From: Gammaproteobacteria bacterium
Lineage (GTDB): Bacteria; Pseudomonadota; Gammaproteobacteria; Steroidobacterales; Steroidobacteraceae
Length of the DNA stretch: 64,000 nucleotides
Direction of reading: 5' to 3'
Assembly: GCA_027315105.1 (NCBI GenBank)
Contig: DAHUYP010000076.1
Span: forward strand, 124,001 to 188,000
Numbering within the stretch: the stretch's first letter is position 1; every line of letters begins with the position of its first letter. A program made the translations under genes and the position numbers. Below the pieces are notes generated by a model that saw only the letters and a list, made by a program, of their open reading frames with translations, searched no databases and was not told where the DNA came from. This document shows positions 33,177 through 42,722 of the stretch, in pieces.

Positions 33177-34156
33177 AGGCGCCATCCTCGTTCGTCGCTG
33201 CGGCGGGCCTGTGCTTCGGGGTTGCCATGACGTCAGTTGCAGGTGTCCTACCCGGTCCGCTCGTGACCCCGGCCTGGCTCGAGGCGCATCGCGCCGCAGT
33301 GGTCGTGCTCGACGTACGCGAGGATCCGGCTGGATTCACGGCCGAGCCGCGCTTCGAGACGGATCCGACGACCGGCCGGCGCAGCCTCGTCGAGCTCGGC
33401 GGCCACATCCACGGCGCGCTGATGATCGACTATGCGCAGATGCGGACCGACAAGCTGATCGACGGCCGCAGGATCGCCGGGATGCTGCCGGATGCGCGGC
33501 AGTTCGAAGCGCTGATGCGCGCGGCCGGAGTGCCGGCGGGAAAGCCGATCGTGATCGTCACGCAGGCCACCGCACCCGAGGAGGTCGATACGGCCGCGCG
33601 CGCCTATTGGTCGATCAAGTATTACGGCGCGGATGAGCTCGCCATTCTGGACGGCGGCATGGCGCGCTGGCTGGAGGAAGGCCGCGCCGTGGAATCCGGC
33701 GCGGCGGCGGATCGAACGCTCCCCCAAGGGGATTGGAAGGCCGGCGCTCCCCGGGTCAGGATGCTGGCCGACAGCGCGCGGGTCGCCAGGGCGGCCCACG
33801 ACGGCGTGCAGCTGATCGATGCACGGCCGGCCGCTTTTTTCTTCGGATTGCAGAAGCGGCCGGCCGTCGCCGAGGCCGGCCACATCGCCCATGCCATCGA
33901 TTTTCCTGCCGAGCTGCACGCACGGCCGGTTGGAAAGTCGCAGCGCTTCCTCAGCGTTGCGCAGTATCGGTTCATCTTTCACGCCATCGGGGTGAATCCG
34001 CAGAAGCCGATGATCGTCTACTGCAATACCGGCCACATGGCCTCCGGAGCCTGGTTCATCGCCAGCGAATTGTTCGGCAATCACGACGCCGCGCTGTATG
34101 ACGGGTCCATGCTCATGTGGGCGGCCGAGGGCCGGCCCGTGGTGGCCGCGCATTGA
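33173..34156 (+). CDS. Exported tandem-rhodanese sulfurtransferase
   Basis: The 327-residue protein has a short hydrophobic N-terminus that looks like a signal peptide (FVAAAGLCFGVAMTSVAGV) and two rhodanese domains. The second has the active-site loop with Cys284 in VYCNTGHMAS; the first has none (VTQATAPEE at that place), as in thiosulfate sulfurtransferases. It should move sulfane sulfur from thiosulfate or a similar donor to a thiol acceptor in the periplasm. The GTG start at 33173 overlaps the previous gene; ATG 33227 is an alternative without full signal. Confidence 0.87.
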   Translation: MKAPSSFVAAAGLCFGVAMTSVAGVLPGPLVTPAWLEAHRAAVVVLDVREDPAGFTAEPRFETDPTTGRRSLVELGGHIHGALMIDYAQMRTDKLIDGRRIAGMLPDARQFEALMRAAGVPAGKPIVIVTQATAPEEVDTAARAYWSIKYYGADELAILDGGMARWLEEGRAVESGAAADRTLPQGDWKAGAPRVRMLADSARVARAAHDGVQLIDARPAAFFFGLQKRPAVAEAGHIAHAIDFPAELHARPVGKSQRFLSVAQYRFIFHAIGVNPQKPMIVYCNTGHMASGAWFIASELFGNHDAALYDGSMLMWAAEGRPVVAAH

Positions 34157-34234
34157 CCGCCGCCGCATACCCAGTCCGCCAGCATGAGTCAGTGCCCGAT
34201 GAGCAATGAACCAGCCGATCCCAGGAGAGCATGC

Positions 34235-35224
34235 ATGAGATCTTGCCGCTCGATGACGTCGCGCGTTCCATCGCTGGCCGCGGTTGCCGGCGCACTGCTT
34301 GGCGCGATGCGGGTATTCGCCGCGACCGACGCGGGCGCGAACGTATTTCCTCCATGGAGCCATGGCGACAACAATCCGGTGCAGGAACGAGGCCTGGAAT
34401 TCACCGTACCGGAAGTGGATAACCTGCCGGACTTCCATGGCGACCCGGCGGCCGCGAAATTGGTGGTGTTCGTAGGCGGCAACTATTTCTTCGCCATGGC
34501 ACCCCTGGTCGCGCAGTTCGAGAAGCAGCACCCGGAACTCAAGGGCAGGATCTATTACGAGACCATTCCCCCCGGCCTGCTGGTCGAGCAGATCAAGAAG
34601 AATGGTACCGTCACCGTGGGCAACATGACCTGGACCGTGCATGCCGACGTGTACGCGGCCGGCATCAATCGTGTGCAGGGCATGATCGAGGAGGGCTACG
34701 CCAAGGGGCCTGCCGTGCCCTACGTCACCAATACGCTGACCATCATGGTGCCGAAAGGCAACCCGGCGCACATCGCCGCTCTGGGCGATCTGGGCAAGCC
34801 GGGTGTCCGCCTGGTCATGCCCAACCCCGCCTACGAGGGCATCGGACGGCAGATCAAACAGAGCCTGGCCAAGGCGGGCGGCGACGATCTGGTCAAGTCG
34901 GTGTATGAGGCCAAGGTCAGGAGCGGCGAGACCCAGCTGACGCGTATCCATCATCGCCAGTCGCCGTTGTACCTGATGCTCGGTCGGGCCGATGCCGGAG
35001 TCACCTGGCAATCCGAAGCCACTTTCCAGGAAGAAATCGGCAACCCCATCACCCAGGTGGCCATTCCAGACCAGTACAACGTCACCGCCACCTACGCCGC
35101 CGCGGTGCTGAAGACGGCGCCCCATCCCAAGGCCGGACAACAATGGGTCGAGTACCTGCGCTCGCCCGAGGCGCTGGCGATCTTCGGGCATTACGGATTC
35201 AAGCCTTATGCAGGCACGAAATGA
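34235..35224 (+). CDS. Periplasmic ModA-like substrate-binding protein without ABC partners
   Basis: The 329-residue precursor has a signal peptide (AAVAGALLGAMRVFA, residues 12-26) and a type II binding-protein fold of the molybdate/sulfate class (VVFVGGNYFFAMAPLVAQFEKQHPELKG, then WTVHADVYAAG). AGGAGA lies 6 bp before the ATG at 34235. No permease or ATPase gene is adjacent. Between a rhodanese and an exported DsrE gene it probably binds a sulfur oxyanion for enzyme delivery or sensing rather than uptake; that is inference. Confidence 0.8.
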   Translation: MRSCRSMTSRVPSLAAVAGALLGAMRVFAATDAGANVFPPWSHGDNNPVQERGLEFTVPEVDNLPDFHGDPAAAKLVVFVGGNYFFAMAPLVAQFEKQHPELKGRIYYETIPPGLLVEQIKKNGTVTVGNMTWTVHADVYAAGINRVQGMIEEGYAKGPAVPYVTNTLTIMVPKGNPAHIAALGDLGKPGVRLVMPNPAYEGIGRQIKQSLAKAGGDDLVKSVYEAKVRSGETQLTRIHHRQSPLYLMLGRADAGVTWQSEATFQEEIGNPITQVAIPDQYNVTATYAAAVLKTAPHPKAGQQWVEYLRSPEALAIFGHYGFKPYAGTK

Positions 35225-35280
35225 TTGCTGCCTCGGCCATGCCGGCCGGGAACTTCACCGTCCACCAACTGGAGAAGACA

Positions 35281-35805
35281 ATGAAGTCTAGCCGTACTCT
35301 GCGTTCAATGTTGCTGGCCGCCGTCGCTGGCGCGGCGCTCGCGCTGCCGCTCGTATCCGCCGAGGCCGCACCGGCGACGCCCGCCGAGGCGGCGCGCGAG
35401 TCCGCCTACGTGAAGCCGAAGATCACGCATGAACCCTACGGCGAGGTCAGGCTGGTCGTGGCGCTGACCAGCGACGACAAGGGCATTCAGGGCATGAAGC
35501 TGCGCAACATCGCCAACAGCCTGAAGGCCGCCGATGCCTGGCATGGCAAGTTCACCGTCAAGATGGTGCTCTATGCAAAGGGCCTGACGCTGCTGAAGAA
35601 CCCCGACGATGCCACCAGGAAGCAGCTCGACATGCTGAGGAGCCGGGGGGTGCAGTTCGAGGTTTGCGACAACTCGCTGGTGGAACAGGGCGTCGACTTT
35701 CATGCGCTTTACAATGTGACCGATGCCGATATCGTGCCTTCGGGTTTCGCCGAGGTCGCCTATCTGCAGGCCAGGAAGCACTACGTGGTCGATCCCGCGA
35801 ACTGA
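35281..35805 (+). CDS. Exported DsrE-family protein
   Basis: The 174-residue precursor has a clear signal peptide (LLAAVAGAALALPLVSAEA) and a DsrE/DsrF-like domain (EVRLVVALTSDD, then KFTVKMVLYAKGLTLL) with one conserved cysteine in GVQFEVCDNSL. This cysteine can carry a persulfide. Exported DsrE proteins are less studied than cytoplasmic ones. GGAGA precedes the ATG. With the rhodanese upstream and the heme protein 17 bp downstream it could be the periplasmic sulfur relay of this cassette. Confidence 0.85.
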   Translation: MKSSRTLRSMLLAAVAGAALALPLVSAEAAPATPAEAARESAYVKPKITHEPYGEVRLVVALTSDDKGIQGMKLRNIANSLKAADAWHGKFTVKMVLYAKGLTLLKNPDDATRKQLDMLRSRGVQFEVCDNSLVEQGVDFHALYNVTDADIVPSGFAEVAYLQARKHYVVDPAN

Positions 35806-35822
35806 TCAGCAACGGCATTGCC

Positions 35823-37880
35823 ATGCGCCAGCGAATCACGATGAACGTGCTGAAACCATCATTCTATGCCGGCGTGACGCTGGCGCTGCTGCCGACGGCG
35901 ATGCTCGCCGCGTCGGGCGGGACGCCGTCCGACAGCGAGCAGATCACGCGCGGAGAATATCTGGCGCATCTGGGCGATTGCGCGGCGTGCCACACGGCGA
36001 CGGGCGGCCGGCTCATGGCAGGTGGGCAGGACATCGATACGCCGTTCGGCATCATCCACTCGACCAACATCACGCCGGATGCGAATACCGGCATCGGCGG
36101 CTATTCATTCGAACAGTTCGATCGGGCGGTGCGCAAGGGCGTGGCTGCCGACGGGCGCAACCTCTACCCGGCCATGCCCTATCCGTCGTTTGCGAAGATC
36201 GACCAGGCGGATATGCGCGCGCTCTACGCATACGTCATGCACGCGGTCGCGCCGGTCAACCAGGCCAACCGGGAAAACGACCTGCCATGGCCGTTCAGCA
36301 TGCGCATCGGGCTGTCGTTGTGGAATATGGCGTTCCTCGATGACCAGGAGTACAAGCCCGATCCCGCCAGATCGGCGCAATGGAATCGCGGCGCCTACAT
36401 CATCGAGGGCTTCGGCCACTGCGGCTCCTGCCACACGCCGCGCGGCTTGGCGTTCCAGGAAAAGGCCATGAGCGCGCGTGGCGCGGACGGCGGATCGTTC
36501 CTGGCAGGCGGAAGCGTCGATGCCTGGCATGCCCCGAGTCTGCGTAATCTCTGGCCGGCGCCGGAAATCGCGCAATTTCTCAAGACCGGGCGCAACAGCC
36601 ATGCCGCGGCTTACGGCAGCATGACGGAGGTGGTGCACTTCAGCACCCAGCATCTCACGGACGACGACCTCGCGGCGATGGCGGAGTTTCTGAACTCGCT
36701 GTCATCGAGCGAGGCCGCGTCGCCGGGCCCACCCGGTCCGGCGCCGGGCGCGCAGCAAACGGCGCAGGTGCTTTACGGGACCCGCGGCGGGCTGGGTTAC
36801 GTGCAATTCTGCTCGGCCTGTCATCGCCTGGATGGCCGGGGCGTGGTCGATCTGTTCCCGACGCTGGCGGATAACCCGTCGGTGCAATCCAGGGACTCCT
36901 CGTCCGTCATCCACGTGGTGCTGAGCGGCTGGAAATCGGCCGAGACCCAACGCTATCCGCGGTCATTCGGGATGCCCAATTTCAGCAGCCTTTCGGATCA
37001 GGAACTGGCCGAGATCGTGACCTTCGTGCGCAGCAGCTGGGGCAATCAGGGTGCAGTCGTCGGTCCCGACCAGATCAGGAATATTCGAGATCAGATCAAC
37101 CTGAAGCCCGCGGAGCCCGGTGGTTTCGCGACTCCACGCTTTGCCGCCATGCTGGAGAGTCATGACGCCGAGCGCCTGATCTACGGCATGCGCCTGATGA
37201 CGGAGACCCAGGCGCTGTTGCCCAACAATGTGGGCGACAACCTGTCGTGCACCAGCTGCCACCTCAATGGCGGCACGGTTGCCAACGGTTCGCCGTATGT
37301 TGGCATTGCCGCCCTGTTTCCGTCGTACCAGCCCCGTGCTGGAACCACCATCGACTTCAAGGACCGGATCAACGGCTGCCTCAGGCGTTCGATGAACGGC
37401 AAGCCGCTGGACAAGAATTCGCCAGAAATGCTCGCCATGGTGGCGTACGTCGACTGGATGAAGGGCGACACCAAGCCCAAGGACGCCATTCCCGGCCGCG
37501 GCGTGGGCAAGATGAGTGACGCCATCCTACCCGACAAGGACCATGGCAAGCTCGTGTACCAGAACCAGTGCGCCGTCTGTCACGGCGAGCACGGCGAGGG
37601 GCTGAAGCAGGCCGACGGCGAAGGGGTGTTTCCGCCGCTATGGGGCGATCAGAGCTTCAACATCGGCGCCGGGATGGCGAGAACGTACACCGCTGCCGCG
37701 TTCGTCAAGAGCAACATGCCGGTCGCGAACACGCTGAAGTTCCCGCTGGGCCAGGGCGGCCTGTCCGACCAGGACGCCGTCGACGTTGCGGAGTACTTCA
37801 CGCATATGCCGCGTCCCGATTTTCGCGACAAGGTCAAGGACTGGCCGAATGGCGGCAAGCCCAAGGACGCGAGGTACTGA
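35823..37880 (+). CDS. Five-heme cytochrome c: triheme dehydrogenase-type module fused to TsdA-like module
   Basis: The 685-residue precursor has a signal peptide (VTLALLPTAMLAA) and five heme sites: Cys53-His57, Cys200-His204, Cys330-His334, Cys476-His480 and Cys583-His587. Residues 40-430 resemble the triheme subunit of membrane alcohol and gluconate dehydrogenases. Residues 450-685 resemble the diheme thiosulfate dehydrogenase TsdA, including RINGCLRRSMNG with Cys519, where TsdA has its cysteine heme ligand. It should oxidise thiosulfate or a similar substrate and pass electrons through its own triheme arm. ATG 35841 is an alternative start. Confidence 0.88.
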   Translation: MRQRITMNVLKPSFYAGVTLALLPTAMLAASGGTPSDSEQITRGEYLAHLGDCAACHTATGGRLMAGGQDIDTPFGIIHSTNITPDANTGIGGYSFEQFDRAVRKGVAADGRNLYPAMPYPSFAKIDQADMRALYAYVMHAVAPVNQANRENDLPWPFSMRIGLSLWNMAFLDDQEYKPDPARSAQWNRGAYIIEGFGHCGSCHTPRGLAFQEKAMSARGADGGSFLAGGSVDAWHAPSLRNLWPAPEIAQFLKTGRNSHAAAYGSMTEVVHFSTQHLTDDDLAAMAEFLNSLSSSEAASPGPPGPAPGAQQTAQVLYGTRGGLGYVQFCSACHRLDGRGVVDLFPTLADNPSVQSRDSSSVIHVVLSGWKSAETQRYPRSFGMPNFSSLSDQELAEIVTFVRSSWGNQGAVVGPDQIRNIRDQINLKPAEPGGFATPRFAAMLESHDAERLIYGMRLMTETQALLPNNVGDNLSCTSCHLNGGTVANGSPYVGIAALFPSYQPRAGTTIDFKDRINGCLRRSMNGKPLDKNSPEMLAMVAYVDWMKGDTKPKDAIPGRGVGKMSDAILPDKDHGKLVYQNQCAVCHGEHGEGLKQADGEGVFPPLWGDQSFNIGAGMARTYTAAAFVKSNMPVANTLKFPLGQGGLSDQDAVDVAEYFTHMPRPDFRDKVKDWPNGGKPKDARY

Positions 37881-37910
37881 TGGGCCGCCCCGGCCGATCG
37901 CCGTGCGCGC

Positions 37911-38780
37911 TCAGCGGTTGATGAGCGCCGACAGGCGCCGGCGGTAGCTCGAGACCAGCTGCGGCTGGTCGGCGGCCAGCTCGAACACCGACAGCATCAT
38001 GCGCCGCCCGGCGTCGTCACGGAAGGTGCGGTCGCCGGCGACGATCTGCAGCAGCTGTTCGAGCGCCGGCTCGAAGCTGCGCTGCGCGATGTAGCGCTGC
38101 GCGAGCTCCAGCCGCGCCGTCAGATCGCGCGCATCGGCGCCGATGCGGGCCTGCAGCGATTCGATCGTGGGTAGCGACTCGGCGCTGCGCAGACTCGAGA
38201 GGCGCGTGTCGAGCGCGCGCCAGCGGGCATCGCCGCGTTCGGCCGGCGCGATCGCGGCGAGCGCGGCCGCGGCTTCGGTGAGCCGCGCCGCATCGATCGG
38301 GGCCGGCAGGCGCTCGAGCAGCAGCTCTGCGAGGTCCAGATGCGCCTTGCCGTTGGCGGGATCGAGTGCGATCGCCGAGCGCAGCGCCTCGGCAGCGGCA
38401 TCGAAATCACCGTCGGCGATCAACCGCTGGGCCCGGCGCCGTCCGAGCTCGGCCGGACCCGGCACGACACGTTCGATGAAGGCGCGCAGCGGCCCCTCCG
38501 GCAGCACGCCGACGAAGGCGTCGGCCGGCTCGGCATCGATGAATGCGATCACGTACGGAATGCTGCGCACCTGGTAGTGCGCCGCCAGCTGCGGGTTGGC
38601 GTCGGAGTCTACCTTCGCGAGTCTGAAGCGGCCCTGGTAGCTCTGCTCCAGGCGCTCGAGCAGTGGGCCGAGCGCCCGGCACGGAGCGCACCAGGGTGCC
38701 CAGAAATCCACCAGCACGGGCGCCTGGCGCGAGGCATCGAGAACCTCGCTCTGAAACGTGGATTCATCAACCTCGATCAT
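37911..38780 (-). CDS. ybbN: YbbN/CnoX-type thioredoxin with TPR-like C-terminus
   Basis: The 289-residue cytoplasmic protein has an N-terminal thioredoxin domain with WCAPC (Cys31, Cys34) and a helical TPR-like C-terminus (ADGDFDAAAEALRSAIALDP, then ELAQRYIAQRSFEPALEQLL). CnoX proteins protect clients under oxidative or chlorine stress and hand them to GroEL. The CxxC is complete, so thioredoxin activity is possible, unlike E. coli YbbN with its SQHC site. The ATG at 38780 starts the domain at the usual place. Confidence 0.9.
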   Translation of the reverse strand: MIEVDESTFQSEVLDASRQAPVLVDFWAPWCAPCRALGPLLERLEQSYQGRFRLAKVDSDANPQLAAHYQVRSIPYVIAFIDAEPADAFVGVLPEGPLRAFIERVVPGPAELGRRRAQRLIADGDFDAAAEALRSAIALDPANGKAHLDLAELLLERLPAPIDAARLTEAAAALAAIAPAERGDARWRALDTRLSSLRSAESLPTIESLQARIGADARDLTARLELAQRYIAQRSFEPALEQLLQIVAGDRTFRDDAGRRMMLSVFELAADQPQLVSSYRRRLSALINR

Positions 38781-38927
38781 GCCGGGGATCCCGCGTCGGA
38801 CTGCCGGTCGGAACGAGCGAGCCATGGGAATGCCGCATACCGCGCGCATGGTAGCGCGCGCAAGGGTGTTTGAGCCGATGAGTGATGGGCATCCTGGACA
38901 GCACGCTATTCGTCCGGCCGCGGCGCT

Positions 38928-39560
38928 TCAGGCGCCCAGACGCGACAGGTAATCCGCAAGACCGGTCAGCTCGGGACGCTGCAGTCGCTCGAGCAGGCGC
39001 TTGTGACTGCGCGGAAAGTTGGGACGCCGGCCTTCCACGGCATCGTGCAGCTGGCGCAGCAGATATTCGTAGTGCTGGCCGGCCAGCCGCGGATCGCCCT
39101 TGCGGGCATCGCCTTCGGCTGCCGCACCGTGGCAGGAGGCGCACAGCCGCGCGTACACGCGGGCGCCGTACTGCAGGTACTCGCCGCTGCCCTGGCCGCT
39201 GGAGCGGGTGGGCTTCAGGCTCGCCATGTATGCGGCCAGATCGGCGACGTCCTGTGTGCTGCTCAGATGATGCACGTCGGTGAAATGCCGCATGCGCAGG
39301 TCCCAGCGCTGGTCGTGCCGGTAGTCGATCAGCTCGCGGGCCAGATAGCGAACCGGTTGCGCGGCGATCGCCGGTACGCTGCCATCGCTCGCACCCGCGC
39401 CGTCGGCGCCGTGGCAGGCGGCGCAGGTCTCGAACAGACTCTCGCCATGGGCCAGGTCCGGCTTGCAGCGCAGGACCGAGGTGAATTCCTGCTGCGCGAC
39501 CGACGCTGCATCGGCCGCGAACGGCACCAGGGCCGCAAGCAGCCACCCGAGCGAGTGCAT
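38928..39560 (-). CDS. Diheme cytochrome c4-type protein
   Basis: The 210-residue precursor has a signal peptide (LLAALVPFAADA) and two c-heme sites, CAACH (Cys46-His50) and CASCH (Cys140-His144), each in a class I cytochrome domain, the layout of cytochrome c4. It should carry electrons in the periplasm to a terminal oxidase. It is near the five-heme TsdA-like gene and divergent from ftsH across 247 bp. The start was set by the signal peptide. Confidence 0.9.
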   Translation of the reverse strand: MHSLGWLLAALVPFAADAASVAQQEFTSVLRCKPDLAHGESLFETCAACHGADGAGASDGSVPAIAAQPVRYLARELIDYRHDQRWDLRMRHFTDVHHLSSTQDVADLAAYMASLKPTRSSGQGSGEYLQYGARVYARLCASCHGAAAEGDARKGDPRLAGQHYEYLLRQLHDAVEGRRPNFPRSHKRLLERLQRPELTGLADYLSRLGA

Positions 39561-39807
39561 GATCGTCGATCGCAACGGCGTGCTCCTGTGCGCCCAAAGC
39601 ACGCTACACGCAGCGGTGCCGGGCTCGAATCCGAATATGTACCTACGGTGCGGGTGCCGGTCGCGCCGGCGCCGTGAGTCCGCGGGCTGCTGCTTTTGGC
39701 GCACAATCACGTATCCTGGAGGGCGCCAACCGCTCGCCGCCACGGCCGCCCTCGCCGCGGGCGAGCCGGGCGCATTCGAATTGGCGGCGACTGCAGCGAG
39801 GTGCGGC

Positions 39808-41754
39808 ATGGCTGATGCACAGAAGAAGACCGGGCTGAATCTGGGACCGAAGAAGCCGGAACTGGAGCTCAACAAGCCCGGCACACGGCGGTTCTGGCAG
39901 CAGCCCGACAATCTGTGGTGGCTCTACATGCTGGTGATGCTCGGATCGCTGTGGTTCTGGGAGGGCGCACAGAAGGTGGCGCAGCAACAGATCCCCTACA
40001 GCGAGTTCCTGCAGCGCCTGGACAAGGGCGAGGTCAAGCAAGCGACGCTCGGCGATCAGAGCATCAGCGGGACGCTGACCGAGACCGACGCAAAGACGCA
40101 TCAGCCGCGCCGTTTCATTACCGAAAAGCCGCAGGATGATGCCCTGGCGCAGTCGCTGGCGCAGCACGGCGTGACGTTCGAGGTCGTGCATCAGACCCAC
40201 TGGCTGGTCAATTTCCTGCTCAATTGGGTATTGCCCTTCGGCGCGCTGTTCCTGCTCTGGGGCTGGTTCAGCCGCCGCATGGGCAATCGCGGGCTGCTCA
40301 ATCTGGGTGCCAATCGCATCCACATCCACGCCGAGACCGGCGTGCGCGTGACCTTCGACGACGTGGCCGGAGCCGAGGAGGCGAAGGAAGAGCTCAAGGA
40401 GGTGATCGATTTTCTCCAGGATCCCACCCGTATCCAGAGCCTGGGCGGGCGCATGCCCAAGGGCGCCCTGCTGGTGGGGCCGCCGGGCACCGGCAAGACG
40501 CTGCTGGCGCGCGCGGTCGCCGGCGAATCGGGCGTGCCGTTCTTCAGCATCAGCGGCTCGGAATTCATCGAGCTGTTCGTCGGCGTGGGTGCGGCCCGGG
40601 TACGCGAGCTGTTCGAGCAGGCGCGACAGAAAGCCCCGTGCATCATCTTCATCGACGAGCTGGATGCGGTGGGCGGCGCGCGCGGGCTTGCTCCGGGCAT
40701 GGGCGGACACGACGAGCGCGAGCAGACCCTGAACCAGCTGCTCGCGGAGATGGACGGCTTTGATCCGTCCACCGGGGTCGTCGTCATGGCAGCCACCAAC
40801 CGACCGGAGATCCTGGACAAGGCATTGCTGCGTGCCGGCCGGTTTGATCGCCAGATCGTGGTGGACAAGCCGGACCTGGCCGATCGCACGGCGATTCTGC
40901 GGCTGCACACGCGCGGCATGAAACTCGGTACCGACGTCGATGTGCGCGTGGTGGCGCAGCGCACCCCGGGGTTCGTGGGCGCCGATCTGGCCAACATCGC
41001 GAACGAGGCGGCGATCCGGGCGGTGCGCCACGGGCATGCGGTGGTGACCATGCCCGATTTCGAGGAAGCCATCGATCGCGTCATCGCCGGGCCGGAAAAG
41101 AAACACCGGGTCTTGAACGCGGCGGAGAAGCATCGCGTGGCGGTTCACGAATCCGGCCACACTGTGGTGGCGCTCAACGTTCCGACCGGCGAGCCGCTGC
41201 ACAAGGTATCGATCATCCCGCACGGCGTGGCGGCGCTGGGCTACACGCTGCAACTGCCGGTGGAGGAGAAGTTTCTATCCACCGAGCAGCAATTCAAGGA
41301 CCAGCTCGCCATCCTGCTCGGCGGGCGAGTCGCCGAGGAGCTGCTCCTGGGGGACATGTCCAGCGGCGCACAGAACGATCTGGAGCACGCCAGCCAGATC
41401 GCGCGCGCGATGGTGACGCAGCTGGGCATGAGCCAGAAACTCGGGCCGCTGACCTACGGCCGGCGCCAGCAGCTGGCCTTCCTCGGCGTCGCGGGCGAGG
41501 AGGAGCGAAATTTCAGCGACGACACCGCGCGCATCATCGATACGGAGGTGCGGGCGCTGATCGAGGAGGCCCAGCGGCGCGCGCGCGAGATATTGTCGGC
41601 GCGCCGTCCGGCAGTCGCGGCACTCGCGGCCGAGCTGCAGGAGCGGGAGGTCATGGATCGGGAGCAGGTCGAGCGACTGCTGCGAGAGCAGGCCGGCAAC
41701 GCTTCCGCGCCGTCGGCGCCGGCGCCGTCCGCGGCCGGGTCGCCGCCGGGCTGA
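39808..41754 (+). CDS. ftsH: FtsH-type membrane AAA+ zinc protease
   Basis: FtsH degrades membrane and short-lived soluble proteins. The 648-residue protein has two helices (residues 36-52 and 133-152) flanking a periplasmic loop. The AAA module has Walker A GPPGTGKT (224-231), Walker [12 protein letters not shown] and the second region of homology, and the peptidase domain has HESGH (His447, Glu448, His451). Its N-terminus and Ala/Pro-rich tail, and its place away from rrmJ, suggest an accessory copy rather than the housekeeping one. GAGG precedes the ATG. Confidence 0.94.
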   Translation: MADAQKKTGLNLGPKKPELELNKPGTRRFWQQPDNLWWLYMLVMLGSLWFWEGAQKVAQQQIPYSEFLQRLDKGEVKQATLGDQSISGTLTETDAKTHQPRRFITEKPQDDALAQSLAQHGVTFEVVHQTHWLVNFLLNWVLPFGALFLLWGWFSRRMGNRGLLNLGANRIHIHAETGVRVTFDDVAGAEEAKEELKEVIDFLQDPTRIQSLGGRMPKGALLVGPPGTGKTLLARAVAGESGVPFFSISGSEFIELFVGVGAARVRELFEQARQKAPCIIFIDELDAVGGARGLAPGMGGHDEREQTLNQLLAEMDGFDPSTGVVVMAATNRPEILDKALLRAGRFDRQIVVDKPDLADRTAILRLHTRGMKLGTDVDVRVVAQRTPGFVGADLANIANEAAIRAVRHGHAVVTMPDFEEAIDRVIAGPEKKHRVLNAAEKHRVAVHESGHTVVALNVPTGEPLHKVSIIPHGVAALGYTLQLPVEEKFLSTEQQFKDQLAILLGGRVAEELLLGDMSSGAQNDLEHASQIARAMVTQLGMSQKLGPLTYGRRQQLAFLGVAGEEERNFSDDTARIIDTEVRALIEEAQRRAREILSARRPAVAALAAELQEREVMDREQVERLLREQAGNASAPSAPAPSAAGSPPG

Positions 41755-41812
41755 TCCGTCGGCATGATGCCGGCCGCCGGATCGATCGGCCGCGGGCGCC
41801 GCGCGGGCGGCG

Positions 41813-42559
41813 CTAGCCGGGTCGCGGTGCGCCGGCTGAGCGAACGTCGAGCGACGCGAACGCACCGGCATAGACCAGGGCCAACAGGCCGGTGATGAAG
41901 ATGCCGTCGAACGTGCCGGCACCGCCGATGGAGACGATCGGCGCGCCGAGGCCCTGAATCTTGTCCAGGTTCAGCAGGTCGGCGCCGATGAGGGTTCCGA
42001 GACTGCCGCTCGCGTAGGCGAGCGGTCCGGCGTAGCGTCGCGACAGCATCACGGCCACCACCGCGGTGACCAGGGGCGGTACGAAGACCGGCTCGGCGAT
42101 TCCCAATCCCGGTTCGGGCTTGGCGAGGAAATGACACGCGGTCGCCACGACGGCGATGCCCACGGCGCTCAGGCCGAACAGGCGGTTCTTGCCGATCAGG
42201 TACAGCGACAGCAGCGTCGGGATCACCGCACCGCCCAGATTGACCGCCAGCACCGATGCCGGCCATTCGCGCACCACCGGAATGACGTAGCGAATGCCGA
42301 AATAAGTAACCTGCGCGGCGGTCGAGACGTGACGTTCGGGCCAATGGGCGATCGGAATGTTCACGTAGCTGCCCAGCAGGCACGCCAGCAGCACTGCCAG
42401 CATCGCATGAGGACCCAATCCCATGCTGGCCGATGCGAATCTGAGGACTCTGGCCGCAACCACGCCGACCGCGAGCCCGAACAGCACGACCAGCCACATT
42501 AAGACAGGCCAGGCGACCGGAAAGTAATGCACGCCGGAAGGCGACATCGGGATACCCAT
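41813..42559 (-). CDS. DUF1614-family membrane protein
   Basis: The 248-residue protein has about seven hydrophobic helices. Recognisable DUF1614 segments are LACLLGSYVNIPI, VNLGGAVIPTLLSLYL and GGAGTFDGIFITGLLALVYA. The function of the family is unknown. The ATG at 42559 is used; another lies four codons later. It is convergent with ftsH and divergent from the UspA gene, a grouping that points to envelope stress but proves nothing. Confidence 0.8.
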   Translation of the reverse strand: MGIPMSPSGVHYFPVAWPVLMWLVVLFGLAVGVVAARVLRFASASMGLGPHAMLAVLLACLLGSYVNIPIAHWPERHVSTAAQVTYFGIRYVIPVVREWPASVLAVNLGGAVIPTLLSLYLIGKNRLFGLSAVGIAVVATACHFLAKPEPGLGIAEPVFVPPLVTAVVAVMLSRRYAGPLAYASGSLGTLIGADLLNLDKIQGLGAPIVSIGGAGTFDGIFITGLLALVYAGAFASLDVRSAGAPRPG

Positions 42560-42722
42560 GCAGCAAGGCGACCGTAGACGAAGTCGATGCAAAGATGGAT
42601 TATGCCGTACGGCGAGCGCACGGGCCGATTGATGAGCCTCGAATCGTCGTCCGGAATCGCATCTTGAGGTATTCAATTATGTGCAGCCGAGTCTCCTGGG
42701 TCCGCAGCCGGAGCCGCATGTC

